Of a stretch of 20,833 nt of DNA, positions 9,001 through 16,111 are shown piece after piece (the first letter of the stretch is position 1; each line of letters starts with the position of its first letter). The translations under genes and the position numbers were made by a program. Under the pieces are notes generated by a model, which was given only the letters and a program-made list of their open reading frames with translations, had not been told where the DNA came from and did no database searches. The DNA comes from CAZKUN01 sp964555935 (lineage in GTDB: Bacteria > Armatimonadota > Zipacnadia > Zipacnadales > VGFC01). Where the stretch lies: NCBI GenBank assembly GCA_964555935.1, contig CAZKUN010000167.1, forward strand, positions 1 through 20,833, in the 5' to 3' direction.

Positions 9001-9050
9001 GCAACGGGGCAACGCAGCGCGCCCAGAATAGCCGGGACAAGATCGAGTAG
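6018..9050 (+). CDS. Exported HET-C-like domain protein with IPT/TIG domain and helical-repeat tail
   Basis: The start is GTG at 6018, preceded by GGAGGTG (6007-6013) and opening a signal peptide (MRVTQRALVSVVFVLAVSLALA); the mature protein would act outside the cytoplasm. The product is 1010 aa. Residues about 25-330 hold a HET-C-like helical domain: GFHCDN (H82, D84), QKHHIWN (H134, H135), TADDLFH (D142, D143, H146) and LHAVQDFYYHSNWVEL (H161, D165, H169, E174). These His/Asp residues resemble the metal ligands of zinc phospholipase C and P1-nuclease-fold proteins. A helical linker follows, then an IPT/TIG-like beta-sandwich (about 560-655) and another beta domain (about 660-735). Residues 789-1010 are Ala/Lys/Gln-rich with recurring AGD-AA helical motifs reminiscent of SNAP/TPR repeats. 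Fungal HET-C acts in heterokaryon incompatibility; hydrolase or toxin activity here is inference. It converges on the transglutaminase gene with 19 bp between the two. Confidence 0.85.
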   Translation: MRVTQRALVSVVFVLAVSLALAANGKYHSQGTKNAMAAKGFSTTAQTIAAVGNLKTDIYSSTPKAAQAVTRGPWASEMVGFHCDNLFTSKDVTDYFDNLEKTACKAAKQVVADINANKCSASGCVGHARPNQKHHIWNSTADDLFHNRKKTLLLMMGAILHAVQDFYYHSNWVELWDAAGKGGDIPTLGDARAKGDAESKGILGKTVTGEYHAPKAPANAVSHDDLNKDSPNSPQGKKLAKDGRTNFHTLANRAAAKASEQWIDKFKKCINDDALWGKMQRCDGIGKSQAKDYDNEHRELQAIFQSVSKWNGDTGILGAVVSPAAFGMWQNRCASLSTPLFRGLLKDIGTNNPARKYLAVAPTAGAMGLASAAQAGADLRKAFQTLEAQESNTGEAGGLANQAMASVEYALQSLDEGAVVGAFLHTAQARNKTEAAGVALAAQGADDSVITAVAGVQAALSAATAVVAQVPADVEIWTPAQVNEGEPWTGLAMVKNAVGYIPYEGGIVCNGEVAPVTQGKFTGPAFTQTAAGAVFFGIPELVGSDRKVSPTITCGPEPEDVAPFILSNSAFVHPREPVLVISGEGLNKLGTIALVSDDGTPHALPIVAGSSSQLLCLAPASVPAGTYTLAGQTADDQIIQGPTTVTVPTFTIETTPVTHVGQSGHVTVSSTCNYPVQVEVFGGDPHISLPSRTATVSQGAEGVLPFTAAVVGSYSLIAVPISPARGECAALPLPAAEADALWQGIIANLVDTYGPQVFNGDGTTREWLSGPAKQGAFGGLLADVFDSRTKKQKRAATLLDKLEKEAKEAADAAIKAQKQAEAIEKRLAQGNQTDAQRVKLEKQAKNKRREAAQKFKTAGDKYRQAAQTANRAGDSGRAAKNEENAAQQYRTEGDNWDAGGKKGQSVRHADSRAAAAEQRAAQHHTKAAKRHNSNARKATKAGDHKKAADEHAKTAEELQNAAENYDRAGSDYSNGGDQPAARNMKRNAAGMRQARNGATQRAQNSRDKIE

Positions 9051-9069
9051 CCAATCCAAGCCAGAACCG

Positions 9070-10560
9070 TCAGTCGGCTGCCAGCGTCAGGCTGAGCATC
9101 CTCGGACGCGCGGCGCCGCCGACTTCGATGCTGTAGGTGTGATCGTCGGCCGCGACGTGCTGCGAATGCTCGTGACGCCCGTCGGCCTCTTCCCACGCAT
9201 AACCGACCTCCAAACCAGCGCCATTGCGTGGCGTGTTCAGCCACTCCACGCTGACGTCATTGCGCCCGGCAACGAGATACGGGCGCGCGTGCATGTTGTG
9301 CTGGAATATCGCCTCGACGGCAACCCGCCGCACCCCGGTACCCTCAACCACAAATCTGAGATTCCTGATGCCACGAATGGCCTCATCCAGCCGGATCGAG
9401 ACCTGTTGTGCCTGCCCGTCGCCGGTCCAGATAGGGTCGATGCCCTCCGTGCTTTCGCCCGTGTCTAGATCGAGCGCGTAGAGGCTCGCCCCATCGCCGG
9501 CCCGCAAGTCGAGGGTGACTCGACCGCCCGTGTAGACGTGCGGCGCACGCATGTCGATCTCCGCGACGGGCGCGTCATCCACATCCTGGGTATATCGGTG
9601 AGTGCCGTTGGCGGCATATCGCCCCGTCCGGACGCCCTGGATATCCGTGACATATGGCTGCCAGGCCTCGAATTCAGAGTCCCGCGCCTCCGCGTCGTCC
9701 CCGCAGATGTGGTGAGGTGGGAGTTGGTCCGAGCTGACCCAATACTCCCTCGGCTCGCCGCCCTCGGCGACCACGTTGCAGAATGACTGCCGGGGAATGC
9801 TATCCCATAGGTACTCGATCTCCTCGCCCGGCCGCAACGTGATGTCCGGACGGTACTTGGACTTGGGCGGGTCGCCCCAGGCCCACGGCTTCGCCTTGCT
9901 CGCGAGCGTGGCCATGAACGTGGCGTCGTCAACGAGATCCGCGCACTCCTTGATGTATGGGGCGTTGTGCTTGCAGAACGCCGCCGCGTCATCGCGCAGG
10001 ACGGCCCCGCAAGGCAACAACCCATCCCGCGCGCTTCGAGTCAGGAGCGTCGGGTCGTCGGCGATGTCTCGGAGCGACGCGACACCTCCACCGTCGCGCG
10101 CCATGACATACGCGCCGATCAGCGGGTCGAACCAGTGGTGCTTGCCACCATACTCCGCCTGGGCGGTGGAGTGACCGGGGACCTCCCACACCTCCCCCTC
10201 AATCCCAGCCGCGTGCCACAGGTCAACCAGGAGCAAGGCCTGCTGCGAGCATAGCGCGTATCCGTACGTGTTCAGCAGGTGGAGCGAATCGTGCACGTCG
10301 CGTTTGATGGGGCGGTTGGGGTAGTGGAAGACCAACTCGCGGACGAAGTCGTACAGCGCGACCGCGCGCTCTTCATCGGTCGTCCTGCCCTCGCACGTGT
10401 CTCGCACGATTGACTGGAGGGTGCTGCAGTCAACCGAGGCGCTGGTAGTGAGGTGGACGGACACGGCGTCGGCTCGCGCGGCGGCACATGCCAAGGCCAC
10501 GCACAGGCCGATCCAGCAGATGGAGACGGTCTCAATGGGCAAGTGGGGGTGTGCGGGCAT
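9070..10560 (-). CDS. Secreted transglutaminase-like cysteine protein with C-terminal beta domains
   Basis: This 496-aa protein has an ATG at 10560 preceded by GAAGGG and a signal peptide ending near CAAARA. Residues about 50-150 match the transglutaminase-like core. They include Cys104 in GYALCSQQA, His130 in VPGHST and Asp145 in HHWFDP, the Cys-His-Asp triad of papain-like transglutaminase and protease folds, in the usual order and spacing. The remaining 350 residues are mainly beta. They include a region beginning near YRPDITLRPGEEIEYLW and a terminal sandwich (VYTGGRVTLDLRAGDG), often seen in secreted proteins of polysaccharide-degrading bacteria. Bacterial members act as proteases, amidases or crosslinkers; the substrate cannot be told. 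It is convergent with the HET-C-like gene. Upstream is the scaffold gap, so its true upstream neighbour is uncertain. Confidence 0.85.
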   Translation of the reverse strand: MPAHPHLPIETVSICWIGLCVALACAAARADAVSVHLTTSASVDCSTLQSIVRDTCEGRTTDEERAVALYDFVRELVFHYPNRPIKRDVHDSLHLLNTYGYALCSQQALLLVDLWHAAGIEGEVWEVPGHSTAQAEYGGKHHWFDPLIGAYVMARDGGGVASLRDIADDPTLLTRSARDGLLPCGAVLRDDAAAFCKHNAPYIKECADLVDDATFMATLASKAKPWAWGDPPKSKYRPDITLRPGEEIEYLWDSIPRQSFCNVVAEGGEPREYWVSSDQLPPHHICGDDAEARDSEFEAWQPYVTDIQGVRTGRYAANGTHRYTQDVDDAPVAEIDMRAPHVYTGGRVTLDLRAGDGASLYALDLDTGESTEGIDPIWTGDGQAQQVSIRLDEAIRGIRNLRFVVEGTGVRRVAVEAIFQHNMHARPYLVAGRNDVSVEWLNTPRNGAGLEVGYAWEEADGRHEHSQHVAADDHTYSIEVGGAARPRMLSLTLAAD

Positions 10561-10604
10561 CTACCCAGCCCTTCCCGCAGCTGTTTTCGTAGTGCTCGTG
10601 GGTT

Positions 10605-10643
10605 CGCTCGCCCCTGCCGGAGGTCCTCCGGTGGGAGCGAGCG
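10605..10643. repeat. Large GC-rich hairpin (19-bp arms)
   Basis: The left arm (10605-10623, starting CGCTCGCCCC and ending CCGGAGG) pairs with the right arm (10625-10643, starting CCTCCGG and ending GAGCGAGCG). Sixteen of 19 positions are Watson-Crick pairs and two more are G-T. It lies 45 bp upstream of the transglutaminase start and 67 bp before the N gap. It lacks a T run and looks like a dispersed palindromic unit. Such structures can also break assemblies. Confidence 0.65.
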
Positions 10644-10709
10644 GCGCTGCCCCTGGCTAGTCCTACAGCGCGACCTTGTGACCGTGCACCGTATTAGCTG
10701 CACTCGATT

Positions 10710-10719
10710 NNNNNNNNNN
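10710..10719. other. Assembly gap (10 N)
   Basis: Ten consecutive Ns mark a scaffold join of unknown true length. Adjacency of the left and right halves is therefore inferred, and genes may be missing here. Confidence 1.
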
Positions 10720-10830
10720 GGGTGTATGACACCAAAACTCCCACCCACATCCCTTTGCCGTCGTAGCGCAAGGTCCGTCGCCGCCTCCAAGCGAAACGTC
10801 CCGCAGTTCCGCTCCACCAGGAGACCTCCG

Positions 10831-11793
10831 ATGACCAAGCCACGCATCTACATCCATCGCACGATGGGGTGCCGTTACGAGGAGTACATGACGGCTGAGA
10901 ATGAGGCGCTGCTGGCGTCCTTCGCCGAGGTGGTCAGCGACGGGACGCGCGAGGAACCCGTCACCCAGGACCAGATGGAGGCGCGTCTCGATGGCGTCAG
11001 CGGGATTCTCTCGCTCAACGGCTCGGGCGCGGGCGATATCACCGGAGACGCGATCCGCGCCGCCGGCACCGTCAAGGTCGCCGTCATCAGCCACTACTGG
11101 CACGGAAGCCATGACGAAGCCTGTCCGATCTGGCGCGACGCCGGCGTCGAGGTCATCGATGAATCAGACGCCTGCAACGAGGCGGTTGCGGAGTGGACCA
11201 TCGGCGCGGCGATTGCGGGGCTGAGGCGCTTTGAGCAGTACGACCGGGAGATGAGATCGGGGACGGAGTGGCCCTCATGGCGCCGCGCGGGGCAGCTTCA
11301 CGGATCAACTGTTGGCCTGGTCAGCCTCGGCCGCGTCGGCCGGATCGTGGCGGAGTTCCTGAAGGTGTTCGACTGCCGCGTCCTTTGCTACGATCCCTAC
11401 GTCGATGACGCCACTGACCTCGGTATCGAACTCGTCGACCTCGACACCGTCATGAGCGAGTCAGACGTCGTCAGCCTCCACGCCCCCGTCCTGCCCGAGA
11501 CGACCGGCATGATCGGCGCCCACGAACTCAGTCTCATCAGGGACGGCGCCGTCTTCCTCAACTGCGCGCGCATGGCCGTCGTCGATGGCGACGCCTTCCG
11601 GGCCGAGATGCAGAAGGGCCGGTTCACCGCCTACCTCGATGTCTTCGAGCCCGAGCCGCCGCCGCTGGACGATGTCCTCCGCACCCTCGACAACGTCGTC
11701 ATGACGCCTCACGTCGCGGGCACCACGCCGAAGATGTTCGAGCGCTGCGGCATCCGCGCCATTCAGACGCTCAGAGAGCGCCTTTGTGAGTAG
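10831..11793 (+). CDS. D-isomer-specific 2-hydroxyacid dehydrogenase (NAD-dependent)
   Basis: This 320-aa cytoplasmic enzyme of the D-3-phosphoglycerate dehydrogenase type would interconvert a 2-hydroxyacid and a 2-oxoacid with NAD(H). The ATG at 10831 has AGGAG seven bases upstream. The N-terminal domain is diverged (MTKPRIYIHRTMGC). The Rossmann domain has GLVSLGRVGR (residues 162-171), where the first glycine of the usual G-x-G-x-x-G is Ser165. Catalytic residues are in place: Arg247 in NCARM (usually a TARG-type motif), Glu275 in FEPEP and His294 in TPHVAG. It is the only plus-strand gene in the right half and converges on the SGNH gene with 16 bp between them and no hairpin terminator. 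It may oxidise or reduce an intermediate of the neighbouring sugar pathway, but that is inference. Confidence 0.93.
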   Translation: MTKPRIYIHRTMGCRYEEYMTAENEALLASFAEVVSDGTREEPVTQDQMEARLDGVSGILSLNGSGAGDITGDAIRAAGTVKVAVISHYWHGSHDEACPIWRDAGVEVIDESDACNEAVAEWTIGAAIAGLRRFEQYDREMRSGTEWPSWRRAGQLHGSTVGLVSLGRVGRIVAEFLKVFDCRVLCYDPYVDDATDLGIELVDLDTVMSESDVVSLHAPVLPETTGMIGAHELSLIRDGAVFLNCARMAVVDGDAFRAEMQKGRFTAYLDVFEPEPPPLDDVLRTLDNVVMTPHVAGTTPKMFERCGIRAIQTLRERLCE

Positions 11794-11809
11794 TTAGATT
11801 CTGTCAGCC

Positions 11810-12994
11810 CTACTCCGGGATCACGGTCTCTGCCGCAAGTTCGTGCCCCGCCGTGCCCAAATGCACGCTGTCCCGACAGTACAAGTTCGCCCGATTCGCT
11901 TCATCCGCGCCCGCCACGTGGAACGCGGCTTCCATGTCCGCCAGCCCCGTCCGCTTTGCCTCGGCGACGGTCCGAGCGGCCTCGGCCAGCTCGCCCATCT
12001 CGGTCCAGCGCCCGAGCGCCGGACACGTGGTCAGCAGCATCACGTCGCTCGCGCCGCCGGTCAGTCGGCGGATCCGATCCACCCCGTACTCGAGCATCTC
12101 GGCGTAGTGCTCGCCTCGCATCCCCGAGTCCCAGTCATTGTAGCCAAACCACACGGTGACGAGATCGGGTTGGGGCGCGACCTTCAGCCAACGCGGGATC
12201 AGCACCAGGTTTGCGTTCAGCGTCGTGCCGCCGATCGCGCAGTTGACGATGGTGACCTCACTCCCGTACTTGGCCTCAAGCCGTTCCTCCAGCAAGCTCG
12301 ACCAGAGCACCTCGCGATTGGCCCAATGCTCCTTGGCGCTGAGCGAATCGCCCATCGTCACGATTGTCACCGGCTCCCCCGCCTCGAGCTTCGCAAGCGT
12401 CCGGGCAATGCCATTGCCATCGGGCGCGGGCGTGGCTTCGATCGTGGGCTCGAGGGCGATCTGGTCGATGGCGAACGAGTGGGCGGGGTAGGTCTGCCAG
12501 TACCACCACTTGCCAAACCAGAGGTTCCGCAGGCTCGAGGGCTTGTACTCGCCGTCTGGGTCGAGCAGCGGCGCGGCGGGGTGCTCGGGCACGAGGTCTT
12601 CCCAACGCAACGTGATCTTCGTCCAGTCGGTCGAATCGATTGGGAAGCAGTGCCCATACCGGTAGGCGTAGTTCTCACCATCGATGAACTGCAGGCCGCC
12701 CCAGCTCTCGGAGCCATCGCCCTTCGCCCAGAAGCTAATGCCATCGGCCGAATCCCAATCCGCCGTGGCATTCACCCATGATGTGAAGAAGCCGCTCCTG
12801 GCATCATCGATGAAACTGAACCGGCACGCTTGCCCGATCTTGCCGGGCACGAGTTCCACCGTGCCGGTGGGGATCTTCGGGTCTCCGACCTCGGCCGGAT
12901 TGTGCTTCACCGAATCCATATCCAGGATTACCTGGGCGGCGCCGCACGTAGCCAACGCAAGAATGCCCGCGGCCATCAGCAGACTGCGCTTCAT
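11810..12994 (-). CDS. Secreted SGNH/GDSL hydrolase with N-terminal jelly-roll domain
   Basis: This 394-aa protein begins with a signal peptide (MKRSLLMAAGILALATCGAAQ). The ATG at 12994 starts 4 bp after the TGA of the upstream glycoside hydrolase (12999-13001), with GGGAG inside that gene's last codons, so the two are probably translationally coupled. Residues about 22-185 form a CBM11/CIA30-like beta domain (VILDMDSVKHN, SGFFTSWVNA, AIDQIALEP). Residues about 195-394 are an SGNH hydrolase with block I MGDSLS (Ser217), block II Gly in CAIGGTT, block III Asn in GYND, and block V DSVHLG (Asp375, His378). This fits a carbohydrate esterase removing acyl groups from a glycan in concert with the upstream glycosidase. 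The exact ester is unknown. Confidence 0.92.
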   Translation of the reverse strand: MKRSLLMAAGILALATCGAAQVILDMDSVKHNPAEVGDPKIPTGTVELVPGKIGQACRFSFIDDARSGFFTSWVNATADWDSADGISFWAKGDGSESWGGLQFIDGENYAYRYGHCFPIDSTDWTKITLRWEDLVPEHPAAPLLDPDGEYKPSSLRNLWFGKWWYWQTYPAHSFAIDQIALEPTIEATPAPDGNGIARTLAKLEAGEPVTIVTMGDSLSAKEHWANREVLWSSLLEERLEAKYGSEVTIVNCAIGGTTLNANLVLIPRWLKVAPQPDLVTVWFGYNDWDSGMRGEHYAEMLEYGVDRIRRLTGGASDVMLLTTCPALGRWTEMGELAEAARTVAEAKRTGLADMEAAFHVAGADEANRANLYCRDSVHLGTAGHELAAETVIPE

Positions 12995-12998
12995 GGCA

Positions 12999-15956
12999 TC
13001 ATCGCTCCCATCCAAAGGCTAGTTCGTTCGGCCAGCTTCGCGCCCAGTCCGGGTGGAAGCTGTTGCTCAGTCCCTCGGCGGCGCCTCGGTCACGCGCAAG
13101 CTCCATATCCGGCCCGCCGGTGTCGTGGTTGACGCGGAAGCTAAACTTGACGGGCTCACCGCGCCGCATCAAGTCATGCACGTGCGGGATCTCGCTCCAG
13201 GGCAGGGCGCACTCGACGATCCGCGTCCGGCCCTCGTGGCGGATCTCGAGTTGCGCGTCCTCGACCGCGCCCTCAAGCGGGTGCTTCGGCTGGCGCGGGT
13301 AGAAGTGCTTGCGCGGCATTCCAGGCGTCTCAAGCCGCCAGACCTCCGTGCCGGCGCCATGCTCTTCGGCCACCCTATTGAGGGCGTATTGGTAGTCGGT
13401 GGTCTTGTAGCCGATGAACTTCGGCATGCGGCCCGGCAGGTGACTGTCCCACCCATCTTCGCCCATTGGGATCGCGTTGAAGGCGATCAGGACGTTGTCA
13501 TGAGGCGCGCTCCCGTGCCCGCTCGGGAGTTCAGGCCGTCGGCGGTAACTGAAGCGCCGGACGCCCTCAGGCCAGCGCAACTCTTTCTCACCGTCGAAGC
13601 TCACTTCCGGGTAGAAGTCGGCCTCCTCGTCGCGTTCGGCGAAGCGGACAGTGCCTTCGTCGACCGAATCATCCGCGACCTTCGCCGCGAAATAGAAATG
13701 CTCATCATCATGCGCCACGTAGCCCGTCGCCAAGCCGTCGGACTCGCCGGAGAAGTCCACGAACGGCAGCCACATGCGCTCCTCGAAGGAGCCGCCCTCG
13801 CCCGACACGTTGATGGTCTGAGGCAGCGCGCCCGCCCAGTCGTCGAGCTTGCCATCAACCGTAATGCTCTTTCGGCTGATCCAGTTGACGCGCATGGTCT
13901 CTTCGTGGATCGCAAGGCCGGCTTCGCCCGCGTCAAACCGCATCGTCAGAGGATACTGGTTGGCGGCGACGGCCTCGCCGCCGGTGACGGTGAGTTCGAT
14001 CCACTTCTGTTCGCGCGGCCGGAAGCTGAGTCCGGTGGGATGGCTGATCCGCAAGCTCCCCAGCGTGGCGGTTAGCGTCCCGCGAATCGGTCGGTTGAGC
14101 TGGTTCGTTAGGCGCGCGTGGAGCGTTGGCTCTTCGGCGATCGGCGCGGTCAGGTCGTAAGGGATCATCTCCACCGGCTCGACGGCCTCGATGCGCGCGC
14201 GTCGAAGGTCGCGGAGGAGCCGAGCGAAGCTGCCCTTGCGGTTTGGGTCGGCGCGAAGGAAGAAGGCACGAGCGTCGAGAGGGACGGCGATCCTCCCACC
14301 CAGAGAAGGCAGCGTGTTGCCATAGGCATCGTGCATGGCGGCCTGCCCCGCTCTGAGGGACATCGTTGCGCCCTCAGCGAGGTCCACCGTATTGAAGATG
14401 TGGTTCTCTTCCTTGCCGCCGAAGATGGCGCCAAGATCACCGAGGACGACGACCGTTCCATCGTCGGGGCTGCCATCGAGCCCATGGAAAACGTAGACCC
14501 AGGGAAGTCCGTTCTCGAACAATATCCGGTCGAAGTCGCGCTCGCCGATGAACTGCTGCGTCGCGCCATAGGCCGCCGCGAGGGGGCGCGACTCGACGAG
14601 TTTCTCGATCTGCCTCTCGCCGCCAGGCGTGCGGATTGTCTCATGCGCGACGCGGTGGTGGCTCATCGTCGATACGGCGATGCGGCTGAGCGTCCCGAGG
14701 GCTCGGTCACACCCCGCCGCGCGGTTGCTAGCGACAACGCCGGCGAATCGGTCGTCGGTGTTGGCGACCCAACTCTCCGTGTCCCAGATCAGCACGCGCC
14801 CGCCGTGATGCGTCCGGCTGTTCCACTCGGGATGGAGGACGGGCGCGGCGAGGCCCTGGTAGTGAATGGAGCAGAAGTCGAGGTATGGCACGAACTCGTC
14901 CGAGCCGTCGGGGAAGAGCTTGTCCCAGGTGTTGCTTGATGAATCGCATCCGCCAATGAGGACATCAACGCCGGCATCAGCACGCGCGCGAAAGATCGCG
15001 TCGCCCATCCGCCGATACAGCTCGCGGTAGCGGATCATGTCCGCGCCCCAGCCCGAGATGCTCAGGCCCTCCCATGGCTCATTCCAGAGCATGAAGCCCG
15101 TGATGGGGCCCTTCGGCCAGCCGTACTTACAGGCCAACTCGTAGACGTAGTCCTCATAGTCGTCATCGAACTCCGGCAACCATACCAGATCTTCCTTGCC
15201 GCCCTGCATGACGCCATCGGCGTCCAGATGAGGGCGCCCGCGGCCGAGAGGCTGGCCCACGCCGCCCGTGCCTATCTCGGCCAGACAGGTGACGCGATTC
15301 TCATGCATGGCAGCGAACTCGGTGTCCAGCCGCTCGCGCCACTCCTCACGCCGAGGCGAACCGTCTGGGAAGTATGGCACTCCGTAGCGGATCGCCTGGA
15401 CGCCGATCCGAGCAAGGATCTCGGGCGGCATCTCCTCGAGGGCTTGCTTGGGGTGTTGGATGCGGTCGAGCCGGGGCTCGAAGGTCCGCACGTAGCTGGT
15501 CAGGTACTGACGCCCGTGCTCGCCGAGGTCGATGATGAGCGCGTAACCGCCCTTCGTCTCAGGCGTGGGTGGTTCGATGGTGAGGTTGGCGTAGCCGTCC
15601 GCGGCGACGTCGACTCGCGCGGAGAGAGTGCCAACGTCCTCGAGTTTGACGAGTTCGGGCCACCACTGGTCACCCTCGTGGTCGCGCTGGGCGTAGCGGA
15701 GGATCTCGATGGTTGCGTCGGCGGAGATGGCGATCTCTGACTGGACCTGAAAGGCGAAACGGGGCTGCTCGCCGGGGTGGAAGACGTTGCCCGCGGCGTT
15801 CGAATCGAGCATCACGATGGAGTAGTCGGTGGAGGGCTCGGCGAGGCCGAAGACCTCGGCGTAGTTGTGCATGGCGGAGAGGGTGCCCCACTCCTGGGTG
15901 GAGGCGGGGGTGGAGACGGCGAGGATGATGAGGAGGATGGCAACGGAGAACGGCAC
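12999..15956 (-). CDS. Secreted clan GH-A-like glycoside hydrolase with C-terminal CBM9-like module
   Basis: The protein is about 985 aa if it starts at GTG 15956, which opens the signal peptide VPFSVAILLIILAVSTPAST. No Shine-Dalgarno is visible. The frame stays open to an ATG at 16148, but the extra residues read like translated hairpin repeat. The N-terminal beta domain (to about residue 165) is followed by a TIM barrel with LWNEPW (acid/base Glu293) and IWDTESW (candidate nucleophile Glu394), the two-glutamate layout of clan GH-A retaining enzymes such as GH39 and GH5. After further beta domains a CBM9-like module runs from about residue 697 (ITVDGKLDDW, YVAHDDEHFYFAAKV) to the end. It precedes and probably couples to the SGNH gene. 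GH family and substrate cannot be assigned by eye. Confidence 0.87.
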   Translation of the reverse strand: MPFSVAILLIILAVSTPASTQEWGTLSAMHNYAEVFGLAEPSTDYSIVMLDSNAAGNVFHPGEQPRFAFQVQSEIAISADATIEILRYAQRDHEGDQWWPELVKLEDVGTLSARVDVAADGYANLTIEPPTPETKGGYALIIDLGEHGRQYLTSYVRTFEPRLDRIQHPKQALEEMPPEILARIGVQAIRYGVPYFPDGSPRREEWRERLDTEFAAMHENRVTCLAEIGTGGVGQPLGRGRPHLDADGVMQGGKEDLVWLPEFDDDYEDYVYELACKYGWPKGPITGFMLWNEPWEGLSISGWGADMIRYRELYRRMGDAIFRARADAGVDVLIGGCDSSSNTWDKLFPDGSDEFVPYLDFCSIHYQGLAAPVLHPEWNSRTHHGGRVLIWDTESWVANTDDRFAGVVASNRAAGCDRALGTLSRIAVSTMSHHRVAHETIRTPGGERQIEKLVESRPLAAAYGATQQFIGERDFDRILFENGLPWVYVFHGLDGSPDDGTVVVLGDLGAIFGGKEENHIFNTVDLAEGATMSLRAGQAAMHDAYGNTLPSLGGRIAVPLDARAFFLRADPNRKGSFARLLRDLRRARIEAVEPVEMIPYDLTAPIAEEPTLHARLTNQLNRPIRGTLTATLGSLRISHPTGLSFRPREQKWIELTVTGGEAVAANQYPLTMRFDAGEAGLAIHEETMRVNWISRKSITVDGKLDDWAGALPQTINVSGEGGSFEERMWLPFVDFSGESDGLATGYVAHDDEHFYFAAKVADDSVDEGTVRFAERDEEADFYPEVSFDGEKELRWPEGVRRFSYRRRPELPSGHGSAPHDNVLIAFNAIPMGEDGWDSHLPGRMPKFIGYKTTDYQYALNRVAEEHGAGTEVWRLETPGMPRKHFYPRQPKHPLEGAVEDAQLEIRHEGRTRIVECALPWSEIPHVHDLMRRGEPVKFSFRVNHDTGGPDMELARDRGAAEGLSNSFHPDWARSWPNELAFGWER

Positions 15957-16111
15957 GTGCCGGGTGAAACCCGGCGGTCCAGTTAGGCTGCTCTGGGTGT
16001 CTGGATGGGCTCTGGCGGGCGGGTCCAAAGACACGCAAGCACGGACGGAGACAGAACCCGGCAGACGCCGGTGCGGGCTGGAGGCTCGCGGTCCGAGACA
16101 GCGGACGGCGT
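15957..16111. repeat. Repeat-rich spacer with two short hairpins
   Basis: This 155-bp spacer between the aldolase stop and the hydrolase start contains CCGGGT-GAA-ACCCGG (15960-15974) and CCGGC-AGAC-GCCGG (16058-16071). The first sits next to a GCAACGG at 15940-15946, inside the signal-peptide codons of the hydrolase. No independent ORF is seen. Confidence 0.5.

Larger units (their letters stand above)
10561..10830. other. Intergenic gap containing the scaffold join
   Basis: The 270-bp gap between the divergent transglutaminase and dehydrogenase genes holds the large hairpin at 10605-10643, the ten Ns at 10710-10719, and the dehydrogenase ribosome binding site. Nothing else is recognised. 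Confidence 0.6.
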
